DNA of 64,000 nucleotides from NCBI RefSeq assembly GCF_028553745.1, contig NZ_CP067129.1:1160501-1224500 (forward strand), read 5' to 3'. This document shows positions 34,019 to 49,334 of the stretch, one piece after another; within the stretch, counting starts at the first letter, position 1; each line of letters begins with the position of its first letter. The notes below the pieces were generated by a model. It searched no databases. It was not told the origin of the DNA and saw only the letters and a list, made by a program, of their open reading frames with translations. The translations under genes were made by a program, and so were the position numbers. The stretch comes from Paracoccus seriniphilus. Lineage in GTDB: Bacteria > Pseudomonadota > Alphaproteobacteria > Rhodobacterales > Rhodobacteraceae.

Positions 34019-34958
34019 TCAAGCCAGCGCGCAGGCAGCCCGTGCAAGGCAGGACAGCCTGACCAAACCTCGGGGGGCGCTGGGGCGTCTGGAGGAACTG
34101 GCGATATTCCTGGCCGGATGGCAGGGGCGGGTGAGCCCGCGGCTGGACCAGGTGCAGGCGCTGATCTTTGCAGGCAATCATGGGGTCATGGCGCAGGGGG
34201 TCAGCCCCTTTCCGACCTCGGTTACCGCACAGATGGTGCAGAATTTCCGCAATGGTGGCGCGGCGATCAACCAGATTTGCGCAGCCGCCGGGGCCGATCT
34301 GACGGTGATGCCGCTGGAACTTGACCGAGCCACGGGCGATTTTACACAGGGCAACGCCATGAGCGCGCAGGAGGTTCACGAAGCCATGGCCTGCGGTGCT
34401 GATGCTGTCAGCCCCGATAGCGACCTGATCCTGCTTGGTGAAATGGGCATCGGCAATTCGACGGTCGCAGCCGCGCTGGCGGCATCTGTCTTTGGCGGCG
34501 AGGCCGGGGATTGGGTCGGGCCCGGTGCCGGTGCTGCCGGAGAGATGCTGGCCCGCAAACGTCGCGTGGTGGCCGAGGGGCTGGCCCGCCACAAGCCTGA
34601 CACTGCCCGCGAAACGCTGGCGGCTTTCGGCGGGCGCGAACAGGCAGCGATCTGTGGGGCTGTCCTGAGGGCGCGGGAACTGGGTATCCCGGTTCTTCTG
34701 GACGGGTTCATCTGCTCGGCGGCGGCTGCTGTCCTGACGCGTGACGACCCCGAGGCATTGTCGCATTGCCTGCTGGGCCATGAAAGCGCCGAGCCCGGCT
34801 ATCAGCGCCTGATGGCGGGGCTGAAAATGCGCCCGATCCTGTCGCTGGACATGCGTCTGGGCGAGGGAAGCGGTGCAGCCATGGCGCTGATGATCCTGCG
34901 CGGCGCATTGTCATGTCACAACGGGATGGCGACCTTCGCCGAGGCCGGCATTGGCTAG
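34005..34958 (+). CDS. cobT: Nicotinate-nucleotide--dimethylbenzimidazole phosphoribosyltransferase
   Basis: 317 residues, slightly shorter than the E. coli/Salmonella enzyme. The motifs FAGNHGVMAQGVSPFP, GEMGIGNSTVAAAL, and the catalytic Glu-bearing GLKMRPILSLDMRLGEGSGA are clear. It makes alpha-ribazole phosphate, the lower-ligand nucleotide of cobalamin. It overlaps cobU by 14 bp; GGGAG lies eight bases upstream. Confidence 0.95.
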   Translation: MKKFDQASAQAARARQDSLTKPRGALGRLEELAIFLAGWQGRVSPRLDQVQALIFAGNHGVMAQGVSPFPTSVTAQMVQNFRNGGAAINQICAAAGADLTVMPLELDRATGDFTQGNAMSAQEVHEAMACGADAVSPDSDLILLGEMGIGNSTVAAALAASVFGGEAGDWVGPGAGAAGEMLARKRRVVAEGLARHKPDTARETLAAFGGREQAAICGAVLRARELGIPVLLDGFICSAAAAVLTRDDPEALSHCLLGHESAEPGYQRLMAGLKMRPILSLDMRLGEGSGAAMALMILRGALSCHNGMATFAEAGIG

Positions 34959-35673
34959 GGTGCAGCAATTCCTGCTGGCGACGGTCTTTCTGACCCGTCT
35001 GCCGCTGGGGCGGTTCCTGCCTGCACGAGAATTGGCGCTGCTCGACAGTGTCTGGGCCTTTCCGCTTGTCGGAGGGCTGATCGGCCTTTTGGCGGGGTTG
35101 CCGCTGATGTTCGACGGTCCACCCCTTCTGCTGGCGGCCCTGTCGCTGGCCCTGTCGGTTCTGCTGACCGGGGCCCTGCATGAGGACGGTCTGGCTGATT
35201 TCGCAGATTCTGCCGGTGGAAAGGATCGCGACGGCCGTCTGGAGATCATGCGCGATTCGCGGATTGGCAGTTATGGTGTCATGGCATTGATCCTGTCATC
35301 GGGGCTGCGTCTTGCCGCGCTGGCGGCCATCGCCGGTCCCATGCCGCTGATTGCTGCGGCGGTTTGCGGGCGTGCGGCCGTGGTTATCACCATGGCATCT
35401 CTTCTGCCTGCACGTGAGGACGGTCTGGGCCGTGGCGCCGGACGGCCCGGCTGGCGCGTGGTGATCTTGTCATTTGCCTTCGCGCTGGTCGCCTTGCTGA
35501 TGGTCGGAGATGGCGCGATACTGGCCATGCTTGCCGGGCTTGCCATGTTGAGCGGGGTCATCCGTCAGGCGCGGATCAGATTGGGCGGTCAGACCGGTGA
35601 CGTGCTGGGCTCTGTCTCGGTTCTGGTCGAGACGACGGTCCTTTGTGTCTTTGCCCTTGTGTCAGGCAGTTAG
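34951..35673 (+). CDS. cobS: Adenosylcobinamide-GDP ribazoletransferase (cobalamin synthase)
   Basis: 240-residue inner-membrane enzyme joining AdoCbi-GDP and alpha-ribazole. Many hydrophobic segments; the conserved ALHEDGLADFADSAGG motif is present, followed by KDRDGRLEIMRDSRIGSYG, which binds metal and substrate. It starts with a TTG at 34951, six bases after a GAGG site and overlapping the cobT stop; GTG 34960 is an alternative. The operon is therefore overlapped throughout. Confidence 0.93.
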   Translation: MARVQQFLLATVFLTRLPLGRFLPARELALLDSVWAFPLVGGLIGLLAGLPLMFDGPPLLLAALSLALSVLLTGALHEDGLADFADSAGGKDRDGRLEIMRDSRIGSYGVMALILSSGLRLAALAAIAGPMPLIAAAVCGRAAVVITMASLLPAREDGLGRGAGRPGWRVVILSFAFALVALLMVGDGAILAMLAGLAMLSGVIRQARIRLGGQTGDVLGSVSVLVETTVLCVFALVSGS

Positions 35674-35787
35674 GACAGGGCTGATTTTCTTGACCGGTAT
35701 CGCCGCTTCGCGCATAGCTGGGAACTTCAGACGTTCCGCCGGCACAGGCGGTCTGCGGAGGCGGAGAAAGACCGAGGGAGGTTGACT

Positions 35788-36396
35788 ATGGAAGGGCTGC
35801 TTGCCCTGTCACGCGGGATTGACCGCGTTAACACATTGATCGGTCGCAATGCGTCCTGGCTGATCCTGCTGGCCGTCTTTGTCAGTGCCATCAATGCGAT
35901 CATTCGCAAGATGTTCAGTATTTCATCCAACGCATGGCTGGAGCTGCAATGGTATCTCTATGGCGGTGCCTTCATGCTGGCCGCAGCTTATACATTGCTG
36001 GAAAACGAACATATCCGCATCGACATCATCTATGGCCGCTGGTCGCGACGCACGCAGCACTGGATCGACCTGCTGGGAACGGTGTTTTTCCTGATTCCCT
36101 TCGTATTGCTGATGGTCTGGCTGGTCTTTCCTTCGATGATGACATCGCTGCGCACACATGAAATCTCGATGAATGCGGGCGGATTGCTGATCTGGCCCGC
36201 CAAGGCGATCCTGCTGGTGGGCTTCTGCCTGCTGCTGGTGCAGGGGATTTCGGAAGTGATCAAGAAGATCGCTGTCATGACCGGGCGGATCGAGGATGTT
36301 CATGCGCCCTTTTCGTCGCATGAGGCCGCGATCCGAGAAGCTGGCGTGATGGTCATTGAAGACGACGACCCGGCTGGCGGAAAGGATCGCGCGTGA
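35788..36396 (+). CDS. TRAP transporter small permease (DctQ-like)
   Basis: 202 residues with four membrane segments. The ENEHIRIDIIYGRW segment and the WLELQWYLYGGAFMLAAAYTL helix are typical of DctQ subunits. It has an acidic, Asp-rich C terminus. ATG 35788 is preceded by GGGAGG at six bases; the TTG at 35782 is an artefact of the frame. Its TGA overlaps the GTG of the large permease. Probable partner of the TakP-like protein encoded convergently. Confidence 0.88.
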   Translation: MEGLLALSRGIDRVNTLIGRNASWLILLAVFVSAINAIIRKMFSISSNAWLELQWYLYGGAFMLAAAYTLLENEHIRIDIIYGRWSRRTQHWIDLLGTVFFLIPFVLLMVWLVFPSMMTSLRTHEISMNAGGLLIWPAKAILLVGFCLLLVQGISEVIKKIAVMTGRIEDVHAPFSSHEAAIREAGVMVIEDDDPAGGKDRA

Positions 36397-38219
36397 TCGA
36401 CATTATTGCCCACAACCTTGCGCCCATCATGTTCTTGTCGATGGTCGCCTTTCTGCTGATCGGCTATCCGATCGCCTTTGCATTGGCCGCCAACGGCCTG
36501 CTGTTCTTTTTCATCGGCGTATTCCTGACCCCCTATAGCGATCAGGTCAATCTTGGCTGGAACCTGTTGGGGGCCTTGCGGGATCGGGTTTTCGGGGTAA
36601 TGCGCAACGATACCTTGCTGGCCATCCCCTTCTTTACCTTCATGGGGATCGTGCTGGAACGATCGCGCATGGCCGAGGATCTGCTGGACACGATTGGCCA
36701 GCTCTTTGGTCCGGTGCGCGGCGGGCTGGCCTTTGCGGTGATCCTTGTCGGGGCCCTGCTGGCGGCGACCACGGGCGTTGTGGCGGCCTCGGTCATCTCG
36801 ATGGGGCTGATCTCGCTGCCGATCATGATGCGCTATGGATATGACAAGCGCCTGTCCTGCGGCGTGATCGCCGCATCGGGGACATTGGCCCAGATCCTGC
36901 CGCCCTCTCTGGTGCTGATCGTCCTGGCGGATCAGTTGGGGCGCTCGGTCGGTGACATGTACAAGGCGGCGATGGTGCCGGCCCTGGCACTGACGGGAAT
37001 ATATATTGTCTATGCGGCCGTCCTGTCCTTCATTCGCCCGTCGTCGATGCCGGCGCTGCCCCCCGAGGCGCGCCAGCTTGGCAATGGTGGCTGGTCGCTG
37101 ATCCTGTCCTTTGCGGCGGCGATTGGCCTGTATTTCCTGGCGGCTCATGTGTTGCGGCCCCATGCGGGCGCAGATGCGGGCATCTGGGGTGCCACGGTTG
37201 CGGTGGGTGCGTTGTTCCTGCTGGCCATCGTGGACCGTGCGCTGGGAACGGGCCTGCTGTCGCCCATGGCGCGAGAGGTCATCCTGGTGATGATCCCGCC
37301 GCTGGCGCTGGTCTTTCTGGTGCTGGGCACGATCTTCCTTGGCATTGCGACCCCGACCGAGGGGGGCGCGATGGGCGCAGTCGGGGCGCTGGTGCTGGCC
37401 TGGATGAAGAAGCGGCTCAGCTATGGTGTCATCAATCAGGCGCTGCTGGCGACGGCACGGCTGTCATCCTTCGTGATGTTCATCCTGATTGGCGCAACGG
37501 TGTTTTCGCTGACCTATTACTCGATCAACGGCCATATCTGGGTCAAGGATCTGCTGACGGCCCTGCCGGGTGGCAGATACGGCTTCCTGATCGCGACCTG
37601 CGGCATCATCTTTTTCCTGGCCTTCTTCCTCGACTTTTTCGAACTGGCCTTCGTCATCGTGCCGCTGCTGATCCCGGCTGCGAACGCGCTGGAAATCGAT
37701 CTGGTCTGGTTCGGGGTCATTCTTGCGGTGACAATGCAGACATCGTTCCTGACGCCGCCGGTGGGTTTTGCGTTGTTCTATCTGCGATCCGTGGCGCCAC
37801 AAAAGCCATACAAGGACAAGATCACCGGTCTGGAAATGGATGCGATCACCACCGCGCAGATCTATCGCGGGACGATCCCCTTCGTGATCCTGCAGGTGCT
37901 GATGATCGCCATGGTCATCATCTTCCCCCGAATGGTCATGCATTACAAAGGTCCGATCGTGGACACATCCGACATCAAGATCGAGATACCATCTGGCGGC
38001 CTTGGTTCGGGCGGTGCGTCAGGTGGTTTCGGCAGCCTTGGCGGTCTGGGCGGCTCGCCCTTCGGCGGCTCATCGGACGAGGGCGGTCCTGGCGGGCTGG
38101 ATGGCGCTCCTGATTTCGGGGGTGGCACGGATGGCGCGGATGAGGCTGCAAGGCCCGATGGGGGGCTGGGCAGCGGCATGGGCTTCGGTTCGCCACCGCC
38201 CGGGTTGGGGGACAATTAG
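36393..38219 (+). CDS. TRAP transporter large permease (DctM-like) with Gly-rich tail
   Basis: 608 residues. About a dozen membrane segments with the DctM motifs GYPIAFALAANGL, PFFTFMGIVLERSRMAEDLLD, ASGTLAQILPPSLVLIVLAD, and TPPVGFALFYLRSVAP. It uses a GTG start in a GTGA overlap. Unlike most DctM proteins it ends in about 75 residues of Gly/Ser/Pro/Asp-rich low complexity (DNA 37985-38216, GGLGSGGASGGFGSLGG and so on). It uses a sodium gradient to import the acid bound by the periplasmic partner. Confidence 0.9.
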   Translation: MIDIIAHNLAPIMFLSMVAFLLIGYPIAFALAANGLLFFFIGVFLTPYSDQVNLGWNLLGALRDRVFGVMRNDTLLAIPFFTFMGIVLERSRMAEDLLDTIGQLFGPVRGGLAFAVILVGALLAATTGVVAASVISMGLISLPIMMRYGYDKRLSCGVIAASGTLAQILPPSLVLIVLADQLGRSVGDMYKAAMVPALALTGIYIVYAAVLSFIRPSSMPALPPEARQLGNGGWSLILSFAAAIGLYFLAAHVLRPHAGADAGIWGATVAVGALFLLAIVDRALGTGLLSPMAREVILVMIPPLALVFLVLGTIFLGIATPTEGGAMGAVGALVLAWMKKRLSYGVINQALLATARLSSFVMFILIGATVFSLTYYSINGHIWVKDLLTALPGGRYGFLIATCGIIFFLAFFLDFFELAFVIVPLLIPAANALEIDLVWFGVILAVTMQTSFLTPPVGFALFYLRSVAPQKPYKDKITGLEMDAITTAQIYRGTIPFVILQVLMIAMVIIFPRMVMHYKGPIVDTSDIKIEIPSGGLGSGGASGGFGSLGGLGGSPFGGSSDEGGPGGLDGAPDFGGGTDGADEAARPDGGLGSGMGFGSPPPGLGDN

Positions 38220-38245
38220 GCTGTCTGGCCGATATTCGACAAGAA

Positions 38246-38278
38246 AACCGCCGCAGAAATCTGCGGCGGTTTCCTTTT
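38246..38278. terminator. Bidirectional terminator between TRAP permeases and TakP-like gene
   Basis: AACCGCCGCAGA and its complement form an 11-12 bp stem followed by TTCCTTTT on the plus strand and preceded by AAGAAAA, which serves the minus strand. Placed between convergent stops at 38219 and 38294. Confidence 0.85.
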
Positions 38279-38293
38279 GCAGAGGCAAGACGC

Positions 38294-39583
<1,290 letters not shown>

Positions 39584-39610
39584 TCAGGCTGTTGCCGGAA
39601 ATATGGAAAT

Positions 39611-39641
39611 GCCCCGCCCGTCGCATTCGGACAGGCGGGGC
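39611..39641 (-). terminator. Terminator of eno
   Basis: GCCCCGCC/GGCGGGGC stem (8 bp) around a 15-base loop, followed on the minus strand by ATTTCC. Located eight bases beyond the eno stop. Confidence 0.65.
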
Positions 39642-39648
39642 GGTTTCG

Positions 39649-40941
<1,293 letters not shown>

Positions 40942-40992
40942 CTATGTTGCCGTGTTCATACTTGCCGCAGGGACAAGTAAAAAGCGCCAAAT

Positions 40993-41691
40993 TCATGGCA
41001 AGGAGATTTCGGCCCAGATCGGCAGGTGGTCCGATGCCCTGCGCGCCAGATCCTCGCCATAGACCCCCGACCGCAAAAGGGTCAGATCGCGCGACATCAC
41101 GATACGGTCCAGCGCAAGCTGCGGCATTGGTGCGGGATATGATGGGCCCGGCGTGATGATCCGATATTGGCTGAGCGATTCCAGCCCGCGATCATCGCGC
41201 CATTCGTTGAAATCGCCCATCATCACGATGTGATCTTCCGAGATGCGTGCCGCCTGTGCCGCAATGCGGGCCAGTTGCGCGCGCCGCGACGATCTTGCCA
41301 GCCCCAGGTGCATGCCGATCACGGTCAGCCCGGGCAGGCGTATGGCAACGGCACCGCGCGGTTCCAGACCGGGAAGGGGCAGGCGGCGCACCACCGCGTC
41401 CTGCGCCAGGTCGGGGCGCAGCAACAATGTCTGGCCATGCCAGCCGAGGGATTGGGTGCCTGTCCGTCCGGAAATCTCCAGTGGGACAAGGCCGGTCTCG
41501 CGTTTGATCAGGCTGCGCGGCAGGGCCTCGGGTCGGGCACCAAAGCGGAAATCGACCTCTTGCAGGGCTATGATATCCGGGCCGAGATCGCGGATGACGG
41601 CCAGATTGCGCTCGGGCGCATGGGGGCCTGTCATGCCCCGGCACTTGTGAAGATTGTAGCTGGCCAGTCTGAGCACTTGCGTCCCTGTCAT
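40993..41691 (-). CDS. Endonuclease/exonuclease/phosphatase (EEP) family protein
   Basis: 232 residues. EEP fold with RLASYNLHKCRG, IIALQEVDFR (metal-binding Glu), GMHLG, VMMGDFNEWRDD (metal-binding Asp/Asn) and a final ASDHLPIWAEI with the catalytic His. No signal peptide. The family includes phosphodiesterases and sphingomyelinase-like hydrolases; the substrate is not evident. In related genomes a similar gene sits near phospholipid genes, but here it stands between eno and selO. The ATG at 41691 starts right at the conserved strand. Confidence 0.85.
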   Translation of the reverse strand: MTGTQVLRLASYNLHKCRGMTGPHAPERNLAVIRDLGPDIIALQEVDFRFGARPEALPRSLIKRETGLVPLEISGRTGTQSLGWHGQTLLLRPDLAQDAVVRRLPLPGLEPRGAVAIRLPGLTVIGMHLGLARSSRRAQLARIAAQAARISEDHIVMMGDFNEWRDDRGLESLSQYRIITPGPSYPAPMPQLALDRIVMSRDLTLLRSGVYGEDLARRASDHLPIWAEISLP

Positions 41692-41769
41692 CCGGTTGCG
41701 CAGTTGCGGTTGCACACAGAATAGCCCTCGTCTGCGGCGCTGCAAGTGGGTCGCTGCAGGCAGAGGGGG

Positions 41770-43170
41770 TCAGGTGCCGCAGAAAGTCTGCTGCACCACC
41801 TCCTGTGGTTGTGGCGCTGCGGCCAGATCATCCCATTCGGTGCGGTTGTCGTGGGGATGGGTGACCGCCGCGAAAAGCCGTTCGAACGGAGCAAGATCGT
41901 CGGCAACTGCCGCGGCGATCACCTCTTCAATGCGATGGTTGCGCGGAATTCTTGTCGGATTCGCATGCTTCATCACATTTGTGTCCGGACTATGCGCCTG
42001 CCAGCGGCGGGTCCAGTCGTCAAATGGCGCCGGGTCGGAAAATTCGAACCGCGCCGATCCATCAGCCAGCCCCGCGAAGACGCGCGTGAAATCTGCCCGT
42101 TGCCGCGCCATCAGTGAAAGAAGATCTTCAACCAAGGGTTGCGTCTCCGCTTTTCCCGTCAGGCCCAGCTTCGCCCCGAACCGGCGCAGCCAGGCGTCCT
42201 GATAGAGTGGCGCGAAACCGTGAACCGCCTTGGTCGCAAGTTCGATGGCGGTGTCGCGTTCGCCCATCAGGGGGATCAGGCAGGTCGCCAGCTGCGCAAG
42301 GTTCCAGACCGCCATTTGCGGTTGTTGCGCCCAGGCATAGCGCCCGGCGCGGTCGATCGAGGAAAATACCGTGTCCGGATGATAGACATCCATGAAGGCA
42401 CAGGGCCCGTAGTCGATGGTTTCGCCCGATACGGCCATGTTGTCGGTGTTCATCACCCCGTGAATGAAGCCAAGTGCCATCCATTGCGCGACTGTTTCTG
42501 CCTGACGCGCAACCACCTGCTCCAGGAAGGACAGGGGTCCATCGGCAGTTGGGTAATGGCGCGAGATCACGTGATCAGTCAGGGCGGCAAGGGCCTTATC
42601 CTGTCCGCGCACGGCGAAATACTGGAATGTGCCGACGCGGATATGGCTGGCTGCAACGCGGGTCAGCACTGCGCCGGGCAGGCCGTGTTCGCGCCAGACG
42701 GTTTCGCCCGTGGCCACGGCGGCCAGGGCGCGGGTGGTCGGCACGCCCATGGCGGCCATGAATTCGCTGACGATATATTCGCGCAGAACCGGCCCCATCC
42801 AGGCACGCCCATCGCCGCGGCGCGAAAACGGCGTCTGGCCGCTGCCTTTCAACTGGATGTCAAAGCGCGCGCCATCAGGGGCAATCACTTCGCCCAGCAG
42901 CACGGCACGTCCATCACCCAATTGAGGAACGAAGCCGCCGAACTGATGGCCGGCATAGGCTTGGGCCAATGGCTCGGCCCCTTCGGGCACGCGGTTGCCC
43001 GCCAGAACCTCGACACCTGCAGAGGATCGCAGCCATTCCGGTGACAGCCCCAGACGCCTGGCCACATCCGTATTCAGGGCCAGCAGGCGCGGGCTGGCGA
43101 CGGGGGTCGGCGCGACTCGGGCATAAAACTCGTTCGGCAGACGGGCGTAACTGTTGTCAAAGCGGATCAT
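41770..43170 (-). CDS. selO: SelO/YdiU-family protein AMPylase
   Basis: 466 residues. Pseudokinase-fold adenylyltransferase of the SelO family, which AMPylates Ser/Thr/Tyr residues of redox-related proteins. Typical blocks are [66 protein letters not shown] (in part), and [16 protein letters not shown]. The C terminus ends VQQTFCGT: cysteine replaces the selenocysteine found near the end of the human protein. GGAGG seven bases upstream fixes the start. Confidence 0.93.
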   Translation of the reverse strand: MIRFDNSYARLPNEFYARVAPTPVASPRLLALNTDVARRLGLSPEWLRSSAGVEVLAGNRVPEGAEPLAQAYAGHQFGGFVPQLGDGRAVLLGEVIAPDGARFDIQLKGSGQTPFSRRGDGRAWMGPVLREYIVSEFMAAMGVPTTRALAAVATGETVWREHGLPGAVLTRVAASHIRVGTFQYFAVRGQDKALAALTDHVISRHYPTADGPLSFLEQVVARQAETVAQWMALGFIHGVMNTDNMAVSGETIDYGPCAFMDVYHPDTVFSSIDRAGRYAWAQQPQMAVWNLAQLATCLIPLMGERDTAIELATKAVHGFAPLYQDAWLRRFGAKLGLTGKAETQPLVEDLLSLMARQRADFTRVFAGLADGSARFEFSDPAPFDDWTRRWQAHSPDTNVMKHANPTRIPRNHRIEEVIAAAVADDLAPFERLFAAVTHPHDNRTEWDDLAAAPQPQEVVQQTFCGT

Positions 43171-45594
<2,424 letters not shown>

Positions 45595-45598
<4 letters not shown>

Positions 45599-46521
45599 GC
45601 GCTGCCCCGTTGTGCGACGTGCCGTGCGACGCGCAGCAGCCTGTTTCCACGACCGTCCTGCATCAGTCGCGCCGCATTTGCACCGGGCGGCGGAAGGGAA
45701 AGCACCGCGTCACGCAGGATGGCGATCGCCTCTTCGCTGTTCTTGGGCAACAGGCCTGGGTCGATCGGTCCGCCGATGGTGACGCGATAGGATTGCCGGG
45801 GCTTGTTCAGGACCTCGTTGAACAGGGTGACATCGCGCAAGGTCGGATGCAGCGCATCCAGCAGATAGAACAGCACCGAGTTTCTGGCCCGGATCCGCAG
45901 CGGAATGACCGGCACGTCGAACTTGCGCGCAATCATCGCGGCGCTGGCCATCCATGGACGTTCATGCAGGGACAGGCCGCGCCGCTTGGCCAGACGCCCC
46001 GAAGGAAAGATCAGCCCTATTCGTCCGGCCTCAAGCGCGCGGCGGGTGTAATCCATGGTGGCGCGGGTCTTGGCATGGCTGCGCTTTTCCAGCCGCCATT
46101 CCACCGGCGCGATCAGATCCTGCATTTGCGGCAGGACCCGGATCATGTCGTGATTGGCAAAGATGAAAAGATCGTCGCGCAACGGCGAAAGCATCGCGTT
46201 CAGAAAGATCCCGTCGGCAATGCCGGTCGGATGGTTGGCCACGATCAGCGCCGGACCGCGGGCGGGAATATGCTCCATCCCGTCGACCAGCAGATCGCGC
46301 ACGATCAGCTGGGACATGCGGCGCATGATTTCCGGGACAGGCTGATCGCGCAGTTCGGCCCCCAGCCGGATCGTGCGCGGGTATTGCAGCAGTCCCATCA
46401 TCGCCAGCCGGGCCAGTCGATGATGGGGTTTGCCTGAAAAAAGCCATGGCGCCCGCTCGGCAATCAGCGGATCAAGTCGGGCGCGCATATCCGCGCGTGC
46501 ATCGGCAGAATGTTCACTCAT
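45595..46521 (-). CDS. PlsC-like lysophospholipid acyltransferase family protein
   Basis: 308 residues. The acyltransferase motif appears as [10 protein letters not shown], where the usual NHX4D is NHPTGIAD, followed by the substrate motif [10 protein letters not shown]. Probably acylates a lysophospholipid or glycerol-3-phosphate derivative at the inner membrane; its exact acceptor is unclear. Start 46521 is supported by AGGA seven bases upstream; the frame's first ATG (46554) lies inside the gap to pepN. 42 bp separate it from the pepN stop, so it may follow pepN in one transcript. Confidence 0.82.
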
Positions 46522-46563
46522 TCTGTTATCCTGCCGTGGCTTTTTCAGCATCACAAGTGAAGT

Positions 46564-49152
46564 TTATTTGTCACCCGCGGCAATCATCCTTGAGACCATT
46601 TCGCGCAGGTTTCTGCTGATCCCCTCCATCTCCGCCATGCGGTTCAGCGCCGCCAGCGCGGCGGCGCGACGGCCCGCATCATAGCGGGGCCAGGTCTCAA
46701 AGGCCGTCGACATGCGTGCGGAAATCTGGGGGTTGGCCTTGTCCATCTTCATCAGCCAGTCGGCGGTAAAGTCATAGCCGCTGCCATCGGCAGCATGGAA
46801 GCCGGCGTGATTGGCGGCCAGCCCGCCCAGCAGGGAACGGAAGCGATTGGGATTCTTCCAGTCGAAATCGGGGCGGCGGGCCAGTCTTGCCGCGATCGCC
46901 GCCGCCTCTGCCGGAGGTGCGGCCATGGGCTGCACCGCGAACCATTTGTCCATTACCAGACGGTTGTCAGCGAACTGATCGGCCATGGCGGTCAAAGCGG
47001 CCTGACCGCGTCCGCGCCGGATCAGGCAGGACAGCGCGGCCATGCGTTCGGTCATGTTGCCGGCGATGCCGAAGAGGACCTCGGCGCGGTCTCCGCCGTC
47101 GATACGGTTCAGCAGCCCCAATGCGGCAATGCGCAGGGCGCGCCTGGCGGCAGAATCGGAATCCGGTGAATAGGGGCCCTTGACAACCATGCTGTCATAG
47201 AGACCCGCCAGCAGATCGGTATGAGCCTCTGCCATGCGGCGGGCCAGATCCTCGCGCGCGGCGTGGATGGCATCGGGGTCCGGCGTCACGCCAGAAGCTG
47301 TCAGCCGGGTGGCGATTTCCTCTTCGCCAGGCAGGTTCAGACACAGGGCGCGGAAGGCGGGATCGGCCTGATCGTCCCCGGCAAGCTGCCCGATGGCGGC
47401 AACATAATCCTCGCCGCCGTCACGGCCCTGTGCCAGAGCGGTCAGAGCGGACAGCGCCAGATCGCGCCCGGCTTCCCATCGGGCAAAGGGATCGCTGTCA
47501 TGGGCCAGCAGGAAGGCGCGCGTTGCATCGTCGATCTCGCGCTTCAGGATGACAGGGGCGGAAAATCCGCGCAGCGCCGATACCACCGGCCTTGCGCCAA
47601 GCCCGTCGAAGGTGAAGCTCTGCTCGGCCTCGGTCAGTTCCAGAACGCGTGTGGCCGCGACCTCTTGTCCGTTGGGGCCGATCAGCCCGACCGCAAAGGG
47701 GATGACGCGCGGCGGCTTGTCCTGCTGCCCGGGTGTGGGGGGCGTGCTCTGGCGAAGCGTCAGGGTCAGCCGCCCATCATCGGCGTTCCAATCCTCGTGC
47801 ATCTCGACATGCGGGGTGCCGGCATCGGTGTACCAGCGCTTGAACTGGGTCAGGTCGCGCCCGGTTGCATCCTCGAAGACCTGAAGCCAGTCCTCGATGG
47901 TGGCCGCATCGCCGTCATGACGGTCGAAATACAGGTCCAGCGCCTTGCGATACCCCTCTTCCCCGACAAGCTGGCGCAGCATCCCGATGACCTCGGCACC
48001 CTTTTCATAGATTGTCGCGGTGTAGAAATTGTTGATCTCTTCATAGTGATCGGGGCGGACGGGATGGGCCAACGGTCCCTGATCCTCGCGGAACTGCCGG
48101 GCACGCAGGGCCTGGACATCGGTGATGCGTTTGACCGGGGCGCTGCGCATATCCGATGTGAACTGCTGGTCGCGAAAGACGGTCAGCCCTTCCTTCAGGC
48201 AGAGTTGGAACCAGTCGCGACAGGTGATGCGATTGCCCGTCCAGTTGTGGAAATATTCATGGGCGATGACGCCTTCGATCCGTTCGTAATCGCCATCCGT
48301 TGCCGTCTCGGGAGAGGCCAGAACCAGCTTGGAGTTGAAGATGTTCAGCCCCTTGTTCTCCATGGCACCCATGTTGAAATCATCGACGGCAACGATGTTG
48401 AAGACGTCCAGGTCATATTCGCGGCCATAGACCTCTTCATCCCATTTCATGGATTTGATCAGCGATTCCATCGCGAATCCGGCGCGATCCTCGTCACCCG
48501 GACGCACCCAGACATTCAGCGCGACCTTGCGACCGGACATGGTGGTGAAACTGTCGCTGATGGCGACCAGATCCCCCGCGACCAGCGCAAACAGATAGGC
48601 AGGCTTGGGCCAGGGGTCCTGCCAGCGCGCCAGACCCGCTTCGCGCTGCACGGGGTTGCCGTTGGACAGCAGAACCGGCTTGTCGGAATGAATTGTGACA
48701 TCGAAGGGCGCCATCACATCAGGGCGATCCGGGTAGAAGGTGATATGGCGAAAGCCCTCGGCCTCGCATTGCGTGCAGAACATGCCACCCGAAATATACA
48801 GCCCCTCGCAGGCGGTGTTCGCCGAGGGATCGATCTGCACCTCGGTTTCCAGAACGAAGGGCTCTGCGGGCAGCGCGGCAGCGCGGATGGTCAGGGTTTC
48901 GCCCTCGCGCATGACCATCCGGGGGTCAGGTTCCTGACCGTTGATCGTCAGGGCGCGCAGTTCCAGTTCACTGCCGCCATCCAGCACCATGTCCTGACCG
49001 CCGGCATCCGCCTTCGGGACAAGGGACAGCCGCGCGATGACCCGTGTGCTCTGGGAGGCCAGGTGGAACTCCAGCGCCGTGGCCTTCAGCGTGAAAGGAT
49101 AGGGACGGTAATCGGCAAGTAGATGGGTCATCGGCTGTTGCGGCTGGGACAT
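46564..49152 (-). CDS. pepN: Aminopeptidase N
   Basis: 862 residues, M1 zinc aminopeptidase. The exopeptidase motif is MGAMENKGLNIFN, and the zinc site HEYFHNWTGNR (HEXXH) is followed by the third ligand Glu in LKEGLTVFRDQQF. Full-length DUF3458 and C-terminal helical domains are present, as in E. coli PepN. Releases N-terminal residues from peptides in the cytosol, which would complement the peptide importer encoded at 27.7-33.4 kb. GGAG precedes the ATG. Confidence 0.96.
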   Translation of the reverse strand: MSQPQQPMTHLLADYRPYPFTLKATALEFHLASQSTRVIARLSLVPKADAGGQDMVLDGGSELELRALTINGQEPDPRMVMREGETLTIRAAALPAEPFVLETEVQIDPSANTACEGLYISGGMFCTQCEAEGFRHITFYPDRPDVMAPFDVTIHSDKPVLLSNGNPVQREAGLARWQDPWPKPAYLFALVAGDLVAISDSFTTMSGRKVALNVWVRPGDEDRAGFAMESLIKSMKWDEEVYGREYDLDVFNIVAVDDFNMGAMENKGLNIFNSKLVLASPETATDGDYERIEGVIAHEYFHNWTGNRITCRDWFQLCLKEGLTVFRDQQFTSDMRSAPVKRITDVQALRARQFREDQGPLAHPVRPDHYEEINNFYTATIYEKGAEVIGMLRQLVGEEGYRKALDLYFDRHDGDAATIEDWLQVFEDATGRDLTQFKRWYTDAGTPHVEMHEDWNADDGRLTLTLRQSTPPTPGQQDKPPRVIPFAVGLIGPNGQEVAATRVLELTEAEQSFTFDGLGARPVVSALRGFSAPVILKREIDDATRAFLLAHDSDPFARWEAGRDLALSALTALAQGRDGGEDYVAAIGQLAGDDQADPAFRALCLNLPGEEEIATRLTASGVTPDPDAIHAAREDLARRMAEAHTDLLAGLYDSMVVKGPYSPDSDSAARRALRIAALGLLNRIDGGDRAEVLFGIAGNMTERMAALSCLIRRGRGQAALTAMADQFADNRLVMDKWFAVQPMAAPPAEAAAIAARLARRPDFDWKNPNRFRSLLGGLAANHAGFHAADGSGYDFTADWLMKMDKANPQISARMSTAFETWPRYDAGRRAAALAALNRMAEMEGISRNLREMVSRMIAAGDK

Positions 49153-49334
49153 CTCGCGCTCCGGTCAAAAAAAGCTGCGTTTCAGGCGGAACCTGACGCC
49201 TGTGGCTGTGTTAATCGCCTGTACGCCGGGCCGCAAGCCGGGCTTCCGAGTCTATGCAATTGACATGGGGGCGAGGCTGGATCACAGGGATACACGTGTA
49301 ACCCGGTGTTTCGAAAGTTAAATGGAGGCCAGCA